Shown in pieces: positions 37,725 through 45,039 of a stretch of 64,000 nt of DNA (within the stretch, counting starts at the first letter, position 1; each line of letters opens with the position of its first letter). The stretch is taken from contig NZ_PUEJ01000005.1 in NCBI RefSeq assembly GCF_002982075.1, positions 62,001 to 126,000 of the forward strand. The letters run 5' to 3'. Position numbers and translations under genes: made by a program. Under the pieces are notes generated by a model. That model saw nothing but the letters and a program-made list of their open reading frames with translations, was not told the DNA's origin and ran no database searches. The stretch comes from Labrys okinawensis (GTDB lineage Bacteria > Pseudomonadota > Alphaproteobacteria > Rhizobiales > Labraceae).

Positions 37725-37769
37725 AAGGCTAGCCTTCCCGGGCAAACTAGTTTGCCCTGCAGGGTCGAC
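37725..37769. repeat. Cluster of overlapping perfect palindromes upstream of murI
   Basis: Within 45 bases lie AAGGCTAGCCTT (37725-37736), CCCGGG (37737-37742), GGGCAAACTAGTTTGCCC (37740-37757), CCCTGCAGGG (37755-37764) and GTCGAC (37764-37769), each exact and several overlapping. They end 33 bases before the murI start. The 18-bp member could be an operator or the stem of a leader hairpin. The remainder of the gap (37556-37724) shows nothing clear. Confidence 0.6.
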
Positions 37770-37802
37770 CTTCTGGCTGGCACGGTTTATGGAGCTGCGG
37801 TC

Positions 37803-38624
37803 ATGTCTGACCGCGCTCCAACTGTCCTTGTCTTTGATTCCGGCCTTGGTGGCCTCACCGTATTTTCCGAATTGCAGAAGGCGCTTTCCGGTGCGCGCTT
37901 CGTCTATGCCGCCGACGATGCCGTCTTTCCCTATGGCCGCCTTGCCGAGGACGTCGTGGTCGAACGCGTCGTCGAGGTGATGGAGCGGTTGATCCCGCGT
38001 TATCAGCCGTCTTTGGTGGTCATCGCCTGCAACACGATATCAACCGTTGTCCTCCCCGTGCTGCGCCAACGCTTCTCGGTACCCTTCGTTGGCACCGTGC
38101 CCGCGATCAAGCCGGCTGCCGCGCTGACGAAGACGGGGAGGGTGGCGATCCTGGCGACGCCGGGTACCGTCAAGCGCGACTATACGCGCGAGCTGATCCG
38201 TTCCTTCGCCGCCACGATCGAGGTGGAACTGGTCGGCGCGATGGGGCTGGCCCGCCTGGCGGAAGCCGTATTACGCGGCCAGCCCGTCGAGGATGAAGCG
38301 ATTGCGCGCGAGATCGCGCCTTGTTTCGTCGATCGCGACGGCAAACGCACCGATGTGGTGGTGCTGGCCTGCACGCATTACCCGCTGGTGCTCGAAACAA
38401 TGAAGCGGGTCGCCCCCTGGCCGGTCACCTGGCTCGATCCTGCCCCGGCCATCGCTCGCCGCGCTGCCGAGCTTGCCGGCTCGATCCCGCCGCGCACGGT
38501 GGTGGAGGACGGTCTGGCCCTATTCACCGGCGGCGCCGGACTGACCGGCGAACTCAGGGCGGCGCTTGCCGCCCGCGGCCTTCCGGCCATTGCCGTCGAA
38601 GCCATGCCGCCGCGCTGGCATTGA
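37803..38624 (+). CDS. murI: Glutamate racemase
   Basis: Provides D-glutamate for peptidoglycan. The 273 residues include VFDSGLGGLTVF, the two catalytic cysteines in VIACNTIST and VVLACTHYPL, and VGTVPAIKPA. ATG 37803 has GGAG eight bases before it. The frame is open upstream through the palindrome cluster, but there is no homologous N-terminal extension. It converges with the DUF930 gene. Confidence 0.95.
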   Translation: MSDRAPTVLVFDSGLGGLTVFSELQKALSGARFVYAADDAVFPYGRLAEDVVVERVVEVMERLIPRYQPSLVVIACNTISTVVLPVLRQRFSVPFVGTVPAIKPAAALTKTGRVAILATPGTVKRDYTRELIRSFAATIEVELVGAMGLARLAEAVLRGQPVEDEAIAREIAPCFVDRDGKRTDVVVLACTHYPLVLETMKRVAPWPVTWLDPAPAIARRAAELAGSIPPRTVVEDGLALFTGGAGLTGELRAALAARGLPAIAVEAMPPRWH

Positions 38625-38694
38625 AGCGTTCTCCGGAAAAGTTGGCAGGCTTTTCGACCAGGAAGACGATGAGCATCCCACCGTCGTGGTAGGC

Positions 38695-39387
38695 TCAATC
38701 CTGCGGCTCGTCGCTGACGGGCAGGTTGAAACGGCTCCATGCGTTCCTGGGTATGGCCGCGCCGGCCTGGAACTCGAATGCTGAAACCCTGGCGAGGTCG
38801 AGGGTGAGGTTGCAGCGATATCTCAGGACGAACCACTGCCTCCGGCTTCGGAATGCCGCGCCGTCGGCTGTTACGCTCGCATCGCCCATCCTGGTTTCCG
38901 CGCGTGCATAGGCGATCGTGAGGTCGGGCTCGAGATCGTGGTTCCAGGCCCGCAACTGGGCCATGGCCTCGATGTTGCACAATTGCTCCATGCGTTCGTC
39001 GCGGCCGAGGAGAGGCAGCATCTTCCTGGCCTGCCGGCTGCGTGGATCCGCGAGGGCGAGATCGGACAGGATCTTCCGGGCCTGGATCATCGCCGGTGGC
39101 GACGGCGGTGGCAGGGCTTCGCTCGGCCTGGGAACCGCCACTCCTCCCTGCGGAATGCCATCGGCCGAGGGCGGCTTGGCCGGTAGCGCAGGAGGGGGCC
39201 GTGCCGGCGGGGGTGGTTTGGGAATGTCCCCGACGAATTCGACTTCGATGCTGTTTTCGGGAGGCTGGTTCAGCGGTGCGGGGCGGGGAAGCAGGAACAG
39301 CAGGGCGAGGACGATGACGTGGAGCAGCAATGCCGCGGGCCAGCCGAGGGAGACGTCTCGATTGGTTGGAAGCGCGGCGACGGGCAT
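38695..39387 (-). CDS. DUF930 family envelope protein
   Basis: A 230-residue protein with a TonB-like N-terminus: one membrane span (about residues 16-33) and a periplasmic Pro-rich linker with PKPPPPARPPPALP. It ends in a globular domain recognised as rhizobial DUF930 (CNIEAMAQLRAWNHDLEPD, RYRCNLTLDLARVSAFEF). Two Cys in this domain could form a disulfide. Function unknown. A 12-codon open frame with a strong ribosome site ends six bases before its ATG. Confidence 0.85.
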   Translation of the reverse strand: MPVAALPTNRDVSLGWPAALLLHVIVLALLFLLPRPAPLNQPPENSIEVEFVGDIPKPPPPARPPPALPAKPPSADGIPQGGVAVPRPSEALPPPSPPAMIQARKILSDLALADPRSRQARKMLPLLGRDERMEQLCNIEAMAQLRAWNHDLEPDLTIAYARAETRMGDASVTADGAAFRSRRQWFVLRYRCNLTLDLARVSAFEFQAGAAIPRNAWSRFNLPVSDEPQD

Positions 39388-39390
39388 CGC

Positions 39391-39429
39391 TCAGGGAGCG
39401 GCCGTGGCGATCGGCTGCAACAGCACCAT
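39391..39429 (-). CDS. Possible 12-codon leader frame before DUF930 gene
   Basis: ATG 39429 follows GGAGGG at good spacing, whereas the DUF930 ATG at 39387 has only a weak site of its own. The frame (MVLLQPIATAAP) stops at TGA 39391-39393, three bases before the DUF930 ATG, in the same frame. Coupled reinitiation is plausible. It may alternatively be the remains of a longer gene start. Confidence 0.35.
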   Translation of the reverse strand: MVLLQPIATAAP

Positions 39430-39439
39430 GAAATCCCTC

Positions 39440-39652
39440 CTATGGAGGCCGGCCGGAATTTTCCGCCGGATCGACGGCCTGCACCAGGACGAGGCGTTTT
39501 GTCGGAATATAGGCGAGGAACTGCCCGCGATAGCCTGCCGCAATGGACTGGCGAACCGAGTCGGCGGGCACGACGGAGCCGCCGTGCCAGCGGAACTGAT
39601 TGAGGAAGAGCTGGCCGAACCGGGCGGGGTCCCCCGCGCTCTTCCGCGCTTT
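39440..39652 (-). pseudogene. C-terminal remnant of a serine hydrolase (beta-lactamase family)
   Basis: The minus strand encodes about 70 residues ending in TAG at 39440, beginning DPARFGQLFLNQFRWHGGSV and continuing with VVPADSVRQSI and LVLVQAVDPA. The pattern (DLARFG-LYLN-G-W-G--VVP--WV--S) is the C-terminal region of penicillin-binding-protein-like serine hydrolases. No SxxK or YxN active-site segment exists upstream, because the next gene occupies that space. It is read as a decayed gene tail. Confidence 0.6.
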
Positions 39653-39655
39653 GCT

Positions 39656-40018
39656 CTATTCGACCGTCACGACGATGAAATCCTCGTAGATCTCGACATT
39701 GATCAGCGGTGATCCGTCGATGACGGCGTTGGCCGCGGAGGCGCTGATGCGGCCGCGATTGAGCATGCTTTCCAGCCGGGCGCGGTTTTCCTTGCTGGAG
39801 AAGAAGCGGTCGGATTCATCTTCCCGGTCGCGATGGTAGCCCAGGTAGAAGTTGGCGCGATCCTGCCGGATGATTGCGGCGACGGAGGTCAATCTTTCGC
39901 CGTTCGTATTGAAATGATCCGCGCTGGAGAGGCGGGCCGTATAGGTTTCGAGCGGTGCCGCGCTGGCAAAGCTCAACGACGCCGCCAGAAATGCGGCGGA
40001 GAGAGAAAGGGTTTTCAT
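39656..40018 (-). CDS. Small periplasmic hypothetical protein
   Basis: A 120-residue protein with a signal peptide (MKTLSLSAAFLAASLSFASA, cleavage before APLETY). The mature region of about 100 residues is mixed, with many charged residues and no Cys (IIRQDRANFYLGYHRDREDE). The frame is open to 40123, but the signal peptide fixes the start at 40018. Function unknown. Directly downstream in the same frame lies a decayed hydrolase tail, which suggests a rearrangement at its 3' end. Confidence 0.75.
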   Translation of the reverse strand: MKTLSLSAAFLAASLSFASAAPLETYTARLSSADHFNTNGERLTSVAAIIRQDRANFYLGYHRDREDESDRFFSSKENRARLESMLNRGRISASAANAVIDGSPLINVEIYEDFIVVTVE

Positions 40019-40153
40019 CAAAGAAGACTCACAAGTGCCGAGTTGGCCCAAGCTACTCACCCGCCATGTAGCTGTCGAGTTGCCCGGGATACAGGGGATC
40101 GGGTGCCGTCCTGGAATTGACATGCAGCGATCTTTCGACTAAGCGAACGCCAC

Positions 40154-40177
40154 ACGCGGGGCCTTCGGGTCCCGCGT
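40154..40177 (+). promoter_or_regulatory. UUCG-capped hairpin in the rpsD leader
   Basis: ACGCGGGGCC pairs with GGTCCCGCGT (one G-T wobble) around TTCG, about 105 bases before rpsD, and is followed by GATGTTTT. It may be an attenuator or leader structure for ribosomal protein control, or an unrelated terminator. Confidence 0.4.
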
Positions 40178-40281
40178 GATGTTTTACGCTCCCGTGACGG
40201 CCGGTCTCCGGCTGTCTGTCGCCCGGGTTCCGGGAGAGGAGGGCGCGTTCCTCATAACTTCGCAAACCATAGAGGACGCGA

Positions 40282-40899
40282 ATGTCGAAGCGCCATAACG
40301 CTAAGTACAAGATCGATCGCCGCCTTGGCGAGAATATCTGGGGTCGCCCCAAGAGCCCCGTCAACCGCCGCGAGTACGGCCCGGGCCAGCACGGCCAGCG
40401 CCGCAAGGGCAAGATGTCCGACTTCGGCACCCAGCTCCGCGCCAAGCAGAAGCTGAAGGGCTATTACGGCTCGATTTCGGAAAAGCAATTCCGCAAGATC
40501 TATGAAGAAGCCCGCCGCCTGAAGGGCGACAGCTCCGCCAACCTCATCGGCCTGCTCGAGCAGCGCCTGGATGCGGTGGTGTATCGCTCCAAGTTCGTGC
40601 CGACCGTGTTCGCTGCCCGCCAGTTCGTCAGCCACGGCCACGTCAAGGTCAATGGCCGCCGCGTCAACATCCCCTCCTACAAGGTGAAGCCGGGTGATGT
40701 CGTCGAGGTCAAGGAAGCCTCCAAGCAGCTCGTGCTGGTGCTCGAGGCCGTTGCTTCCGGCGAGCGTGACGTTCCCGACTACATCGAAGTCGATCATTCC
40801 AAGCTGACCGCCAAGTATGTCCGCGTTCCGACGCTGCAGGACGTGCCCTATCCGGTCCAGATGGAGCCGAACCTGGTCGTCGAATTCTATTCGCGCTAA
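40282..40899 (+). CDS. rpsD: 30S ribosomal protein S4
   Basis: Primary binder of the 16S rRNA 5' domain and an early assembly protein. The 205 residues include the N-terminal [20 protein letters not shown] and the S4 domain ([20 protein letters not shown]). GAGG precedes ATG 40282. As usual in alphaproteobacteria it stands apart from the main ribosomal operons, with its own terminator. Confidence 0.98.
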   Translation: MSKRHNAKYKIDRRLGENIWGRPKSPVNRREYGPGQHGQRRKGKMSDFGTQLRAKQKLKGYYGSISEKQFRKIYEEARRLKGDSSANLIGLLEQRLDAVVYRSKFVPTVFAARQFVSHGHVKVNGRRVNIPSYKVKPGDVVEVKEASKQLVLVLEAVASGERDVPDYIEVDHSKLTAKYVRVPTLQDVPYPVQMEPNLVVEFYSR

Positions 40900-40922
40900 G
40901 CGAATACGACCTGATACACGAC

Positions 40923-40950
40923 AAAGGCCGCCATTTTGGCGGCCTTTTTT
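40923..40950 (+). terminator. Intrinsic terminator after rpsD
   Basis: AAAGGCCGCC, ATTTT, GGCGGCCTTT and a continued T-run, 24 bases past the rpsD stop. Confidence 0.95.
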
Positions 40951-41190
40951 ATTGCCGGTCGGGTTGTGCACGCTGGAAGGTCCGCAAATCGGGATGGCCG
41001 TATTGCAAAAAGATCATGCGACACGCCGGCTCAGTCGCTTATGGTCTGAACCGACGAGCCGGTGAAACAAGCAAGAACAGCGGCAGGGGTTGCACAGAAC
41101 CAACAAGTAAGAGATTGGGGCGGTCTTCCCCGATCGCCGCATAATGTCGGGAGGTGGCCGGCCGCAGCCGGTCGATGCTAAGAGGTCTGT

Positions 41191-41829
41191 ATGGTTTACA
41201 CGCTTTGGGGCGAACCGGATTCCGGCTCTTTCATGGTCGAGGCCGCCTTGGCCGAGGCGGGGCAGGATGTTCATCTGATCGATATCGATCTGACCAAGGA
41301 CGAGCAGCACAACGCTCAGTATCTGGCAATCAATCCGTTGGGTAAGATTCCGGCACTACGCTTCAACGACGGAACCACGATCGTACAGTCGGCCGCCATT
41401 CTGCTGGCATTGAGCGAGGAACACCCCGAAGCGCGCCTGATGCCGGCGCATGATGCCCCCGACCGTCGCCATGCCCTGCGCTGGCTGATCCATGTGGCGG
41501 CTGAAATCTATCCCCTCATCGAACTCTACGATTATCCCCTGCGTTTCGCTCCGCCCGAGACGCATGAGACAGCCATGCGTTCACGCGTGCGCCAGCGCAT
41601 CCGTGAGCGCTGGCAACTGGTGGAGCAGGCAGCCAGTGCCGAAGGCAGCTTCCTGTTGTCGGGCTTTTCGGCCATCGATCTCGCCATCGCCGCCATCAGC
41701 AATTGGGCGATCGGCAATGAATGGCGGGCCAAGGAATGCCCGAAGCTCACCCGTATCACCGAAACCGTGGCACAGCGGCCCGTCATAGCGCCGATCTGGC
41801 GCCGGCATTTCGGCGAGCAGGAGAATTGA
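41191..41829 (+). CDS. Glutathione S-transferase family protein
   Basis: A 212-residue GST with an N-terminal thioredoxin-like part (MVYTLWGEPDSGSFMVEAAL; Ser as candidate catalytic residue), the cis-Pro segment LGKIPAL and TTIVQSAAILLALSE for glutathione binding, then a helical domain. AGAGG before ATG supports the start. It converges with the LysR gene. The 239-base gap between rpsD and this gene shows only the rpsD terminator. Confidence 0.9.
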   Translation: MVYTLWGEPDSGSFMVEAALAEAGQDVHLIDIDLTKDEQHNAQYLAINPLGKIPALRFNDGTTIVQSAAILLALSEEHPEARLMPAHDAPDRRHALRWLIHVAAEIYPLIELYDYPLRFAPPETHETAMRSRVRQRIRERWQLVEQAASAEGSFLLSGFSAIDLAIAAISNWAIGNEWRAKECPKLTRITETVAQRPVIAPIWRRHFGEQEN

Positions 41830-41841
41830 GCCTACCGCTTG

Positions 41842-42768
41842 CTAGCCCTTCCGGCCGGGGGCAGTAAAGCTGGAGATAGCCGCCTCGTCATGACCCGCCT
41901 CGCGCAGAAGGCGCACCGCGAGCTCCGCGGCCGGGCCTCGCAGAGCTTCGTCCGAGCGGATCAGATGAAAGGCCACGTGGTAATCGATCGTTCGGTCTGA
42001 AACCGGTACGAGGCGCCCCTCGTCGAGGGCGGCCGCCGACAGAGGCGGACGCGCCAGGGCGATGCCCAGCCCCTGGCAGCAGGCATCGATGACCAGGTTA
42101 TAGTCCTCGAAACGGCGATCCTGGCCGCGCGGCACGTAGTCCACGCCTTCCGGCGCCAGCCAGCGCCGCCACCCCTCGATATTGGAATCGTGCAGGATCG
42201 GCAGCTCGAGCAGAGCCTGCGCGTCATTGCCGCGTCGCAGGCGTTCGGCAAGGGCAGGGGAGGCGATCGGGAAAGCCTTCTCCTGCCAGAGCTGGACGCC
42301 GCGCACGCCGGCCCAGGGCCCCTTGCCGCAGCGTATTGCCAGATCGCTGCCTTCGCCGAGATCCGCAAGGCGATGTTCGAGCACCAGTTCGAGATGGATG
42401 TCGCTGCCTTCCAGGCGGGCAAGGCGGCGAAACAGCCAGAGCGAGGCGACCGAAGGCGTCACCGACAGGCGCACCACGGCCTTGGCCCGGCGGGGAGACC
42501 AGCGCTCGCCGCTGTTGCCGAGCAGCGCCAGGGCTTCCTCCGTCCGGGCGAAGAAACGCATGCCCTCCGGCGTCAGGTTGACGCCGCGGGCCTTGCGCTC
42601 GAACAGGCGCACGCCCATCCAGCGCTCCAGGCGCGACACCTGGCGGGAGACGGCGCCATGGGTGACGCCGCTCTCCTCGGCCGCAGCCGAGAAGGAGCCG
42701 AGACGTGCCGCGCGCGCGAAGGTTTCGAGGGTATCGAGCGGTGGGAGACTGGGCGAGCTGTGAACCAT
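41842..42768 (-). CDS. LysR-type transcriptional regulator
   Basis: A 308-residue regulator with an N-terminal helix-turn-helix (FARAARLGSFSAAAEESGVTHGAVSRQVSRLE) and a periplasmic-binding-like effector domain. ATG 42768 is preferred over GTG 42774. It diverges from an EamA-family exporter, the classic layout for a LysR regulator and its target. A dyad of LysR-box form lies in the 84-base gap. The effector is unknown. Confidence 0.92.
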   Translation of the reverse strand: MVHSSPSLPPLDTLETFARAARLGSFSAAAEESGVTHGAVSRQVSRLERWMGVRLFERKARGVNLTPEGMRFFARTEEALALLGNSGERWSPRRAKAVVRLSVTPSVASLWLFRRLARLEGSDIHLELVLEHRLADLGEGSDLAIRCGKGPWAGVRGVQLWQEKAFPIASPALAERLRRGNDAQALLELPILHDSNIEGWRRWLAPEGVDYVPRGQDRRFEDYNLVIDACCQGLGIALARPPLSAAALDEGRLVPVSDRTIDYHVAFHLIRSDEALRGPAAELAVRLLREAGHDEAAISSFTAPGRKG

Positions 42769-42792
42769 AGACACAGAAGATCATTGATTGAG

Positions 42793-42807
42793 GTGCTTTT
42801 CAAGCAC
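42793..42807. promoter_or_regulatory. Candidate LysR operator (T-N11-A)
   Basis: GTGCTTTTCAAGCAC is a perfect dyad with 6-base arms and fits the T-N11-A rule. It lies between the divergent regulator and EamA exporter genes. Confidence 0.6.
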
Positions 42808-42852
42808 GCCGAAGGGGGATAGGTCACGGGGGGCACTGAGAGTCGGGAGACG

Positions 42853-43767
42853 ATGATGAGCAGCATGGCCTGTGAAGCCGAGGCAACCAAAAAGAAGAGC
42901 GGATTCGACGCGGTCGCCTTCGGCGCCATTCTGGTGACCATTCTCTCCTGGGCCTCGTCCTTCGCGCTGATCCGCGTCTGCCTGACGGCCCTGACGCCGA
43001 TGGAACTGGCCGCAGCGCGCTATGTCGCGGCCGGCGCCATCGGCCTGGCCTATCTGGCGGCTGTGCGCCCGCCCATGCCGCTGCCGCGGGACTTCCTGCG
43101 CCTTGCCATTGCCGCCATATTGTTCATTGCCGTCTATGCCGTGCTGCTCAATACTGGCGAGCAGACCGTGCCGGCCGGCCCGGCCAGCTTCATCATCAAC
43201 ACCATGCCGGTACTCACCGCCCTGATTGCGATCTTCGCCTTAGGCGAGCGTTTCGGACGCTGGGGCTGGGTCGGTACGGCGACCTCCTTCGCCGGCGTCG
43301 CTCTCATCGCGGTGGCGACGGATACGGGTTTCAAGCTCGATCCCAATGCGTTGATGATCTTCGGTGCCGCCGTCTGCGCCGCCGTGGCCAGCGTGTTGCA
43401 GAAGCCGCTGCTCGGGCGCTTTCCGGCCCTGGCGATCACCGCCTGGATCCTGTTCATCGGTGCCTTGCCGCTGCTTCCGGCGGTACCCGCCACGCTCCGG
43501 GCCTTGGCGGTCGCCGCCCCTGCCGAGGTGAACTGGGCTGTCGCCTATCTGGTGATCTTCCCGACCGCGATCGGCTATGTCACCTGGGCCATCGCCCTCA
43601 AGCGCCTTTCGGCGGCACGGGCGTCCAACTTCCTCTATGGCGTGCCACCGACGGCCACGCTGATCGGCTTCCTCTGGCTCGGCGAGGTGCCGACCCCTGT
43701 CGGCATGCTGGGCGGCGCGCTGGCGATCCTCGGCGTGGTGATCGTCAACGTCATGAAGGGGCGTTAG
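42853..43767 (+). CDS. DMT-superfamily exporter with EamA domains
   Basis: A 304-residue inner-membrane protein with about ten hydrophobic spans arranged as two EamA repeats ([20 protein letters not shown] in the first; [20 protein letters not shown] in the second). Members export amino acids or metabolites. The adjacent LysR gene probably controls it. The substrate cannot be told from sequence. Confidence 0.9.
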   Translation: MMSSMACEAEATKKKSGFDAVAFGAILVTILSWASSFALIRVCLTALTPMELAAARYVAAGAIGLAYLAAVRPPMPLPRDFLRLAIAAILFIAVYAVLLNTGEQTVPAGPASFIINTMPVLTALIAIFALGERFGRWGWVGTATSFAGVALIAVATDTGFKLDPNALMIFGAAVCAAVASVLQKPLLGRFPALAITAWILFIGALPLLPAVPATLRALAVAAPAEVNWAVAYLVIFPTAIGYVTWAIALKRLSAARASNFLYGVPPTATLIGFLWLGEVPTPVGMLGGALAILGVVIVNVMKGR

Positions 43768-43829
43768 ATCGCCTTCCAGAAAAGTTGACAGACTTTTCGA
43801 TTAAGAAAACGCATCAAGACAAAGAGCTG

Positions 43830-43863
43830 GAGAACGTGCGATTCAGAGAAATCGCACGTTCTC
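43830..43863. repeat. Intergenic hairpin after EamA gene
   Basis: GAGAACGTGCGATT and AATCGCACGTTCTC pair perfectly over 14 bases around CAGAGA. The preceding bases (about 43783-43829, GAAAAGTTGACAGACTTTTC onward) match the start of another copy after murI at about 38634-38655. The whole resembles a repeat common in rhizobial genomes. Confidence 0.7.
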
Positions 43864-43949
43864 TAGATTCGGTGGGCTTCAGACCAGTCCTATCGTGCCG
43901 GCGGGGTATGGCGTTTCCAGGCTGGTCTGAAGATCAGCCCCCACAGCCC

Positions 43950-44255
43950 TTACGTCGGGCGGGGCGTCCCGATCTCGTAGCAGTGCAGATTTCGCTCGCC
44001 GATGCCAAGAGCAGGCCAACTCGCCCGCCACTCGGCGATGTGCTGGGAGGCGAAATGACGGTCCAGGGCCGCGTGGTCGCGCCAGATCTCCTTCACGTGG
44101 ATGAGACCCGCATCGAAGACATCCTCGGCATAGGAATATTCCTCGCAGCCCTCTTCGGCGCGGCTGCTCTCCACCATGCGTTTCATAGCCGGGCGCGCCA
44201 GGGACAAGTTGGCAGCCGGCAGGCGCACCGTGCCGACGATCAGCAATTTGCTCAT
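43950..44255 (-). CDS. Antibiotic biosynthesis monooxygenase (ABM) domain protein
   Basis: A 101-residue ferredoxin-like-fold protein, probably a quinol or haem-type monooxygenase of the YgiN group. Landmarks are CEEYSYAEDVFDAGLIHVKEIW and DRHFASQHIAEW. GGAGAGG before ATG 44255 supports translation. It stands alone between a repeat and the grxD terminator. The substrate is unknown. Confidence 0.85.
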   Translation of the reverse strand: MSKLLIVGTVRLPAANLSLARPAMKRMVESSRAEEGCEEYSYAEDVFDAGLIHVKEIWRDHAALDRHFASQHIAEWRASWPALGIGERNLHCYEIGTPRPT

Positions 44256-44285
44256 GGGCCTCTCCGGCTTTTGTCCCGCCCAACG

Positions 44286-44313
44286 AAAAAGCCAGGCTGC
44301 GGGCCTGGCTTTG
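44286..44313 (-). terminator. Intrinsic terminator after grxD
   Basis: On the minus strand AAGCCAGGC, CCGCA, GCCTGGCTT is followed by a T-run, 34 bases past the grxD stop. Confidence 0.9.
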
Positions 44314-44346
44314 TTTCTGCGTCACATTCGCGGGCCGGCAAAGACG

Positions 44347-44688
44347 TCAGGCCTTGGCCGGAGCCTTTACCGGAATGTTCTTTTCCTGCAGGAAGGTTAC
44401 CAGCTCGCCCGATTGGAACATTTCGCGGGCGATGTCGCAGCCGCCGACGAACTCGCCCTTGACGTAGAGCTGCGGCACCGTCGGCCAGTTCGAAAAATCC
44501 TTGATGCCGCTACGCAGATCCGGATTCTGCAGCACGTCGTGGTCCTTGTAGTCGACTCCGAGATAGTCGAGGATCTGCACGACCTGTCCGGAGAACCCGC
44601 ACATCGGGAACGCCTTGTTGCCCTTCATGAAGAGCACGACGTCATTGGACTTGATTTCGTTTTCGATGAAGGTGGCGATGTCGCTCAT
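44347..44688 (-). CDS. grxD: Monothiol glutaredoxin (Grx4/GrxD type)
   Basis: A 113-residue CGFS glutaredoxin that carries and transfers 2Fe-2S clusters, often together with BolA. The active-site loop is FPMCGFSGQ (Cys30), followed by NWPTVPQLYVKGEFVGGCDI for glutathione binding. It lies after bolA on the same strand, the usual alphaproteobacterial purL-bolA-grxD order. Confidence 0.96.
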   Translation of the reverse strand: MSDIATFIENEIKSNDVVLFMKGNKAFPMCGFSGQVVQILDYLGVDYKDHDVLQNPDLRSGIKDFSNWPTVPQLYVKGEFVGGCDIAREMFQSGELVTFLQEKNIPVKAPAKA

Positions 44689-44792
44689 GACTCAATCCCG
44701 ATTGAGGTAATTCTCGATCTGAAACAGATAATGTCGAACATGTAAGCATGTCCGCGTCTAATGTCAGGGCTCAGCCTAACATAATTTATCGA

Positions 44793-45023
44793 TCAGGGAG
44801 CACTCGTGGAAAGCGCAAGTGCGTGCAGCACGCCGCCCATCTTGCCCTTGAGCGCTGCATAGACCATCTGGTGCTGCTGGACGCGGGATTTGCCCCGGAA
44901 CGCTTCGGAGATCACCGTCGCGGCGTAGTGATCGCCATCCCCGGCGAGATCGCGAATTTCGATCTTCGCGTCAGGAAAGCTTTCCTTGATCATCGCTTCA
45001 ATGTCGGCGGCCGGCATCGGCAT
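44793..45023 (-). CDS. BolA/IbaG-family protein
   Basis: A 76-residue BolA-like protein, partner of monothiol glutaredoxins in iron-sulfur trafficking. Landmarks are IEAMIKESFPDAKIEIRDLAGDG and the conserved His in RVQQHQMVYAAL. ATG at 45023 or 45017. It starts 16 bases after the purL stop, so it is probably co-transcribed with purL. Confidence 0.93.
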   Translation of the reverse strand: MPMPAADIEAMIKESFPDAKIEIRDLAGDGDHYAATVISEAFRGKSRVQQHQMVYAALKGKMGGVLHALALSTSAP

Positions 45024-45039
45024 TGGAATTGAGTCCTCT

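Noticed and set aside
37725..37769. Vector polylinker contamination
   Set aside because: The flanks are continuous chromosomal sequence leading into murI and no other vector sequence is seen; kept as a natural palindrome cluster pending a read check.
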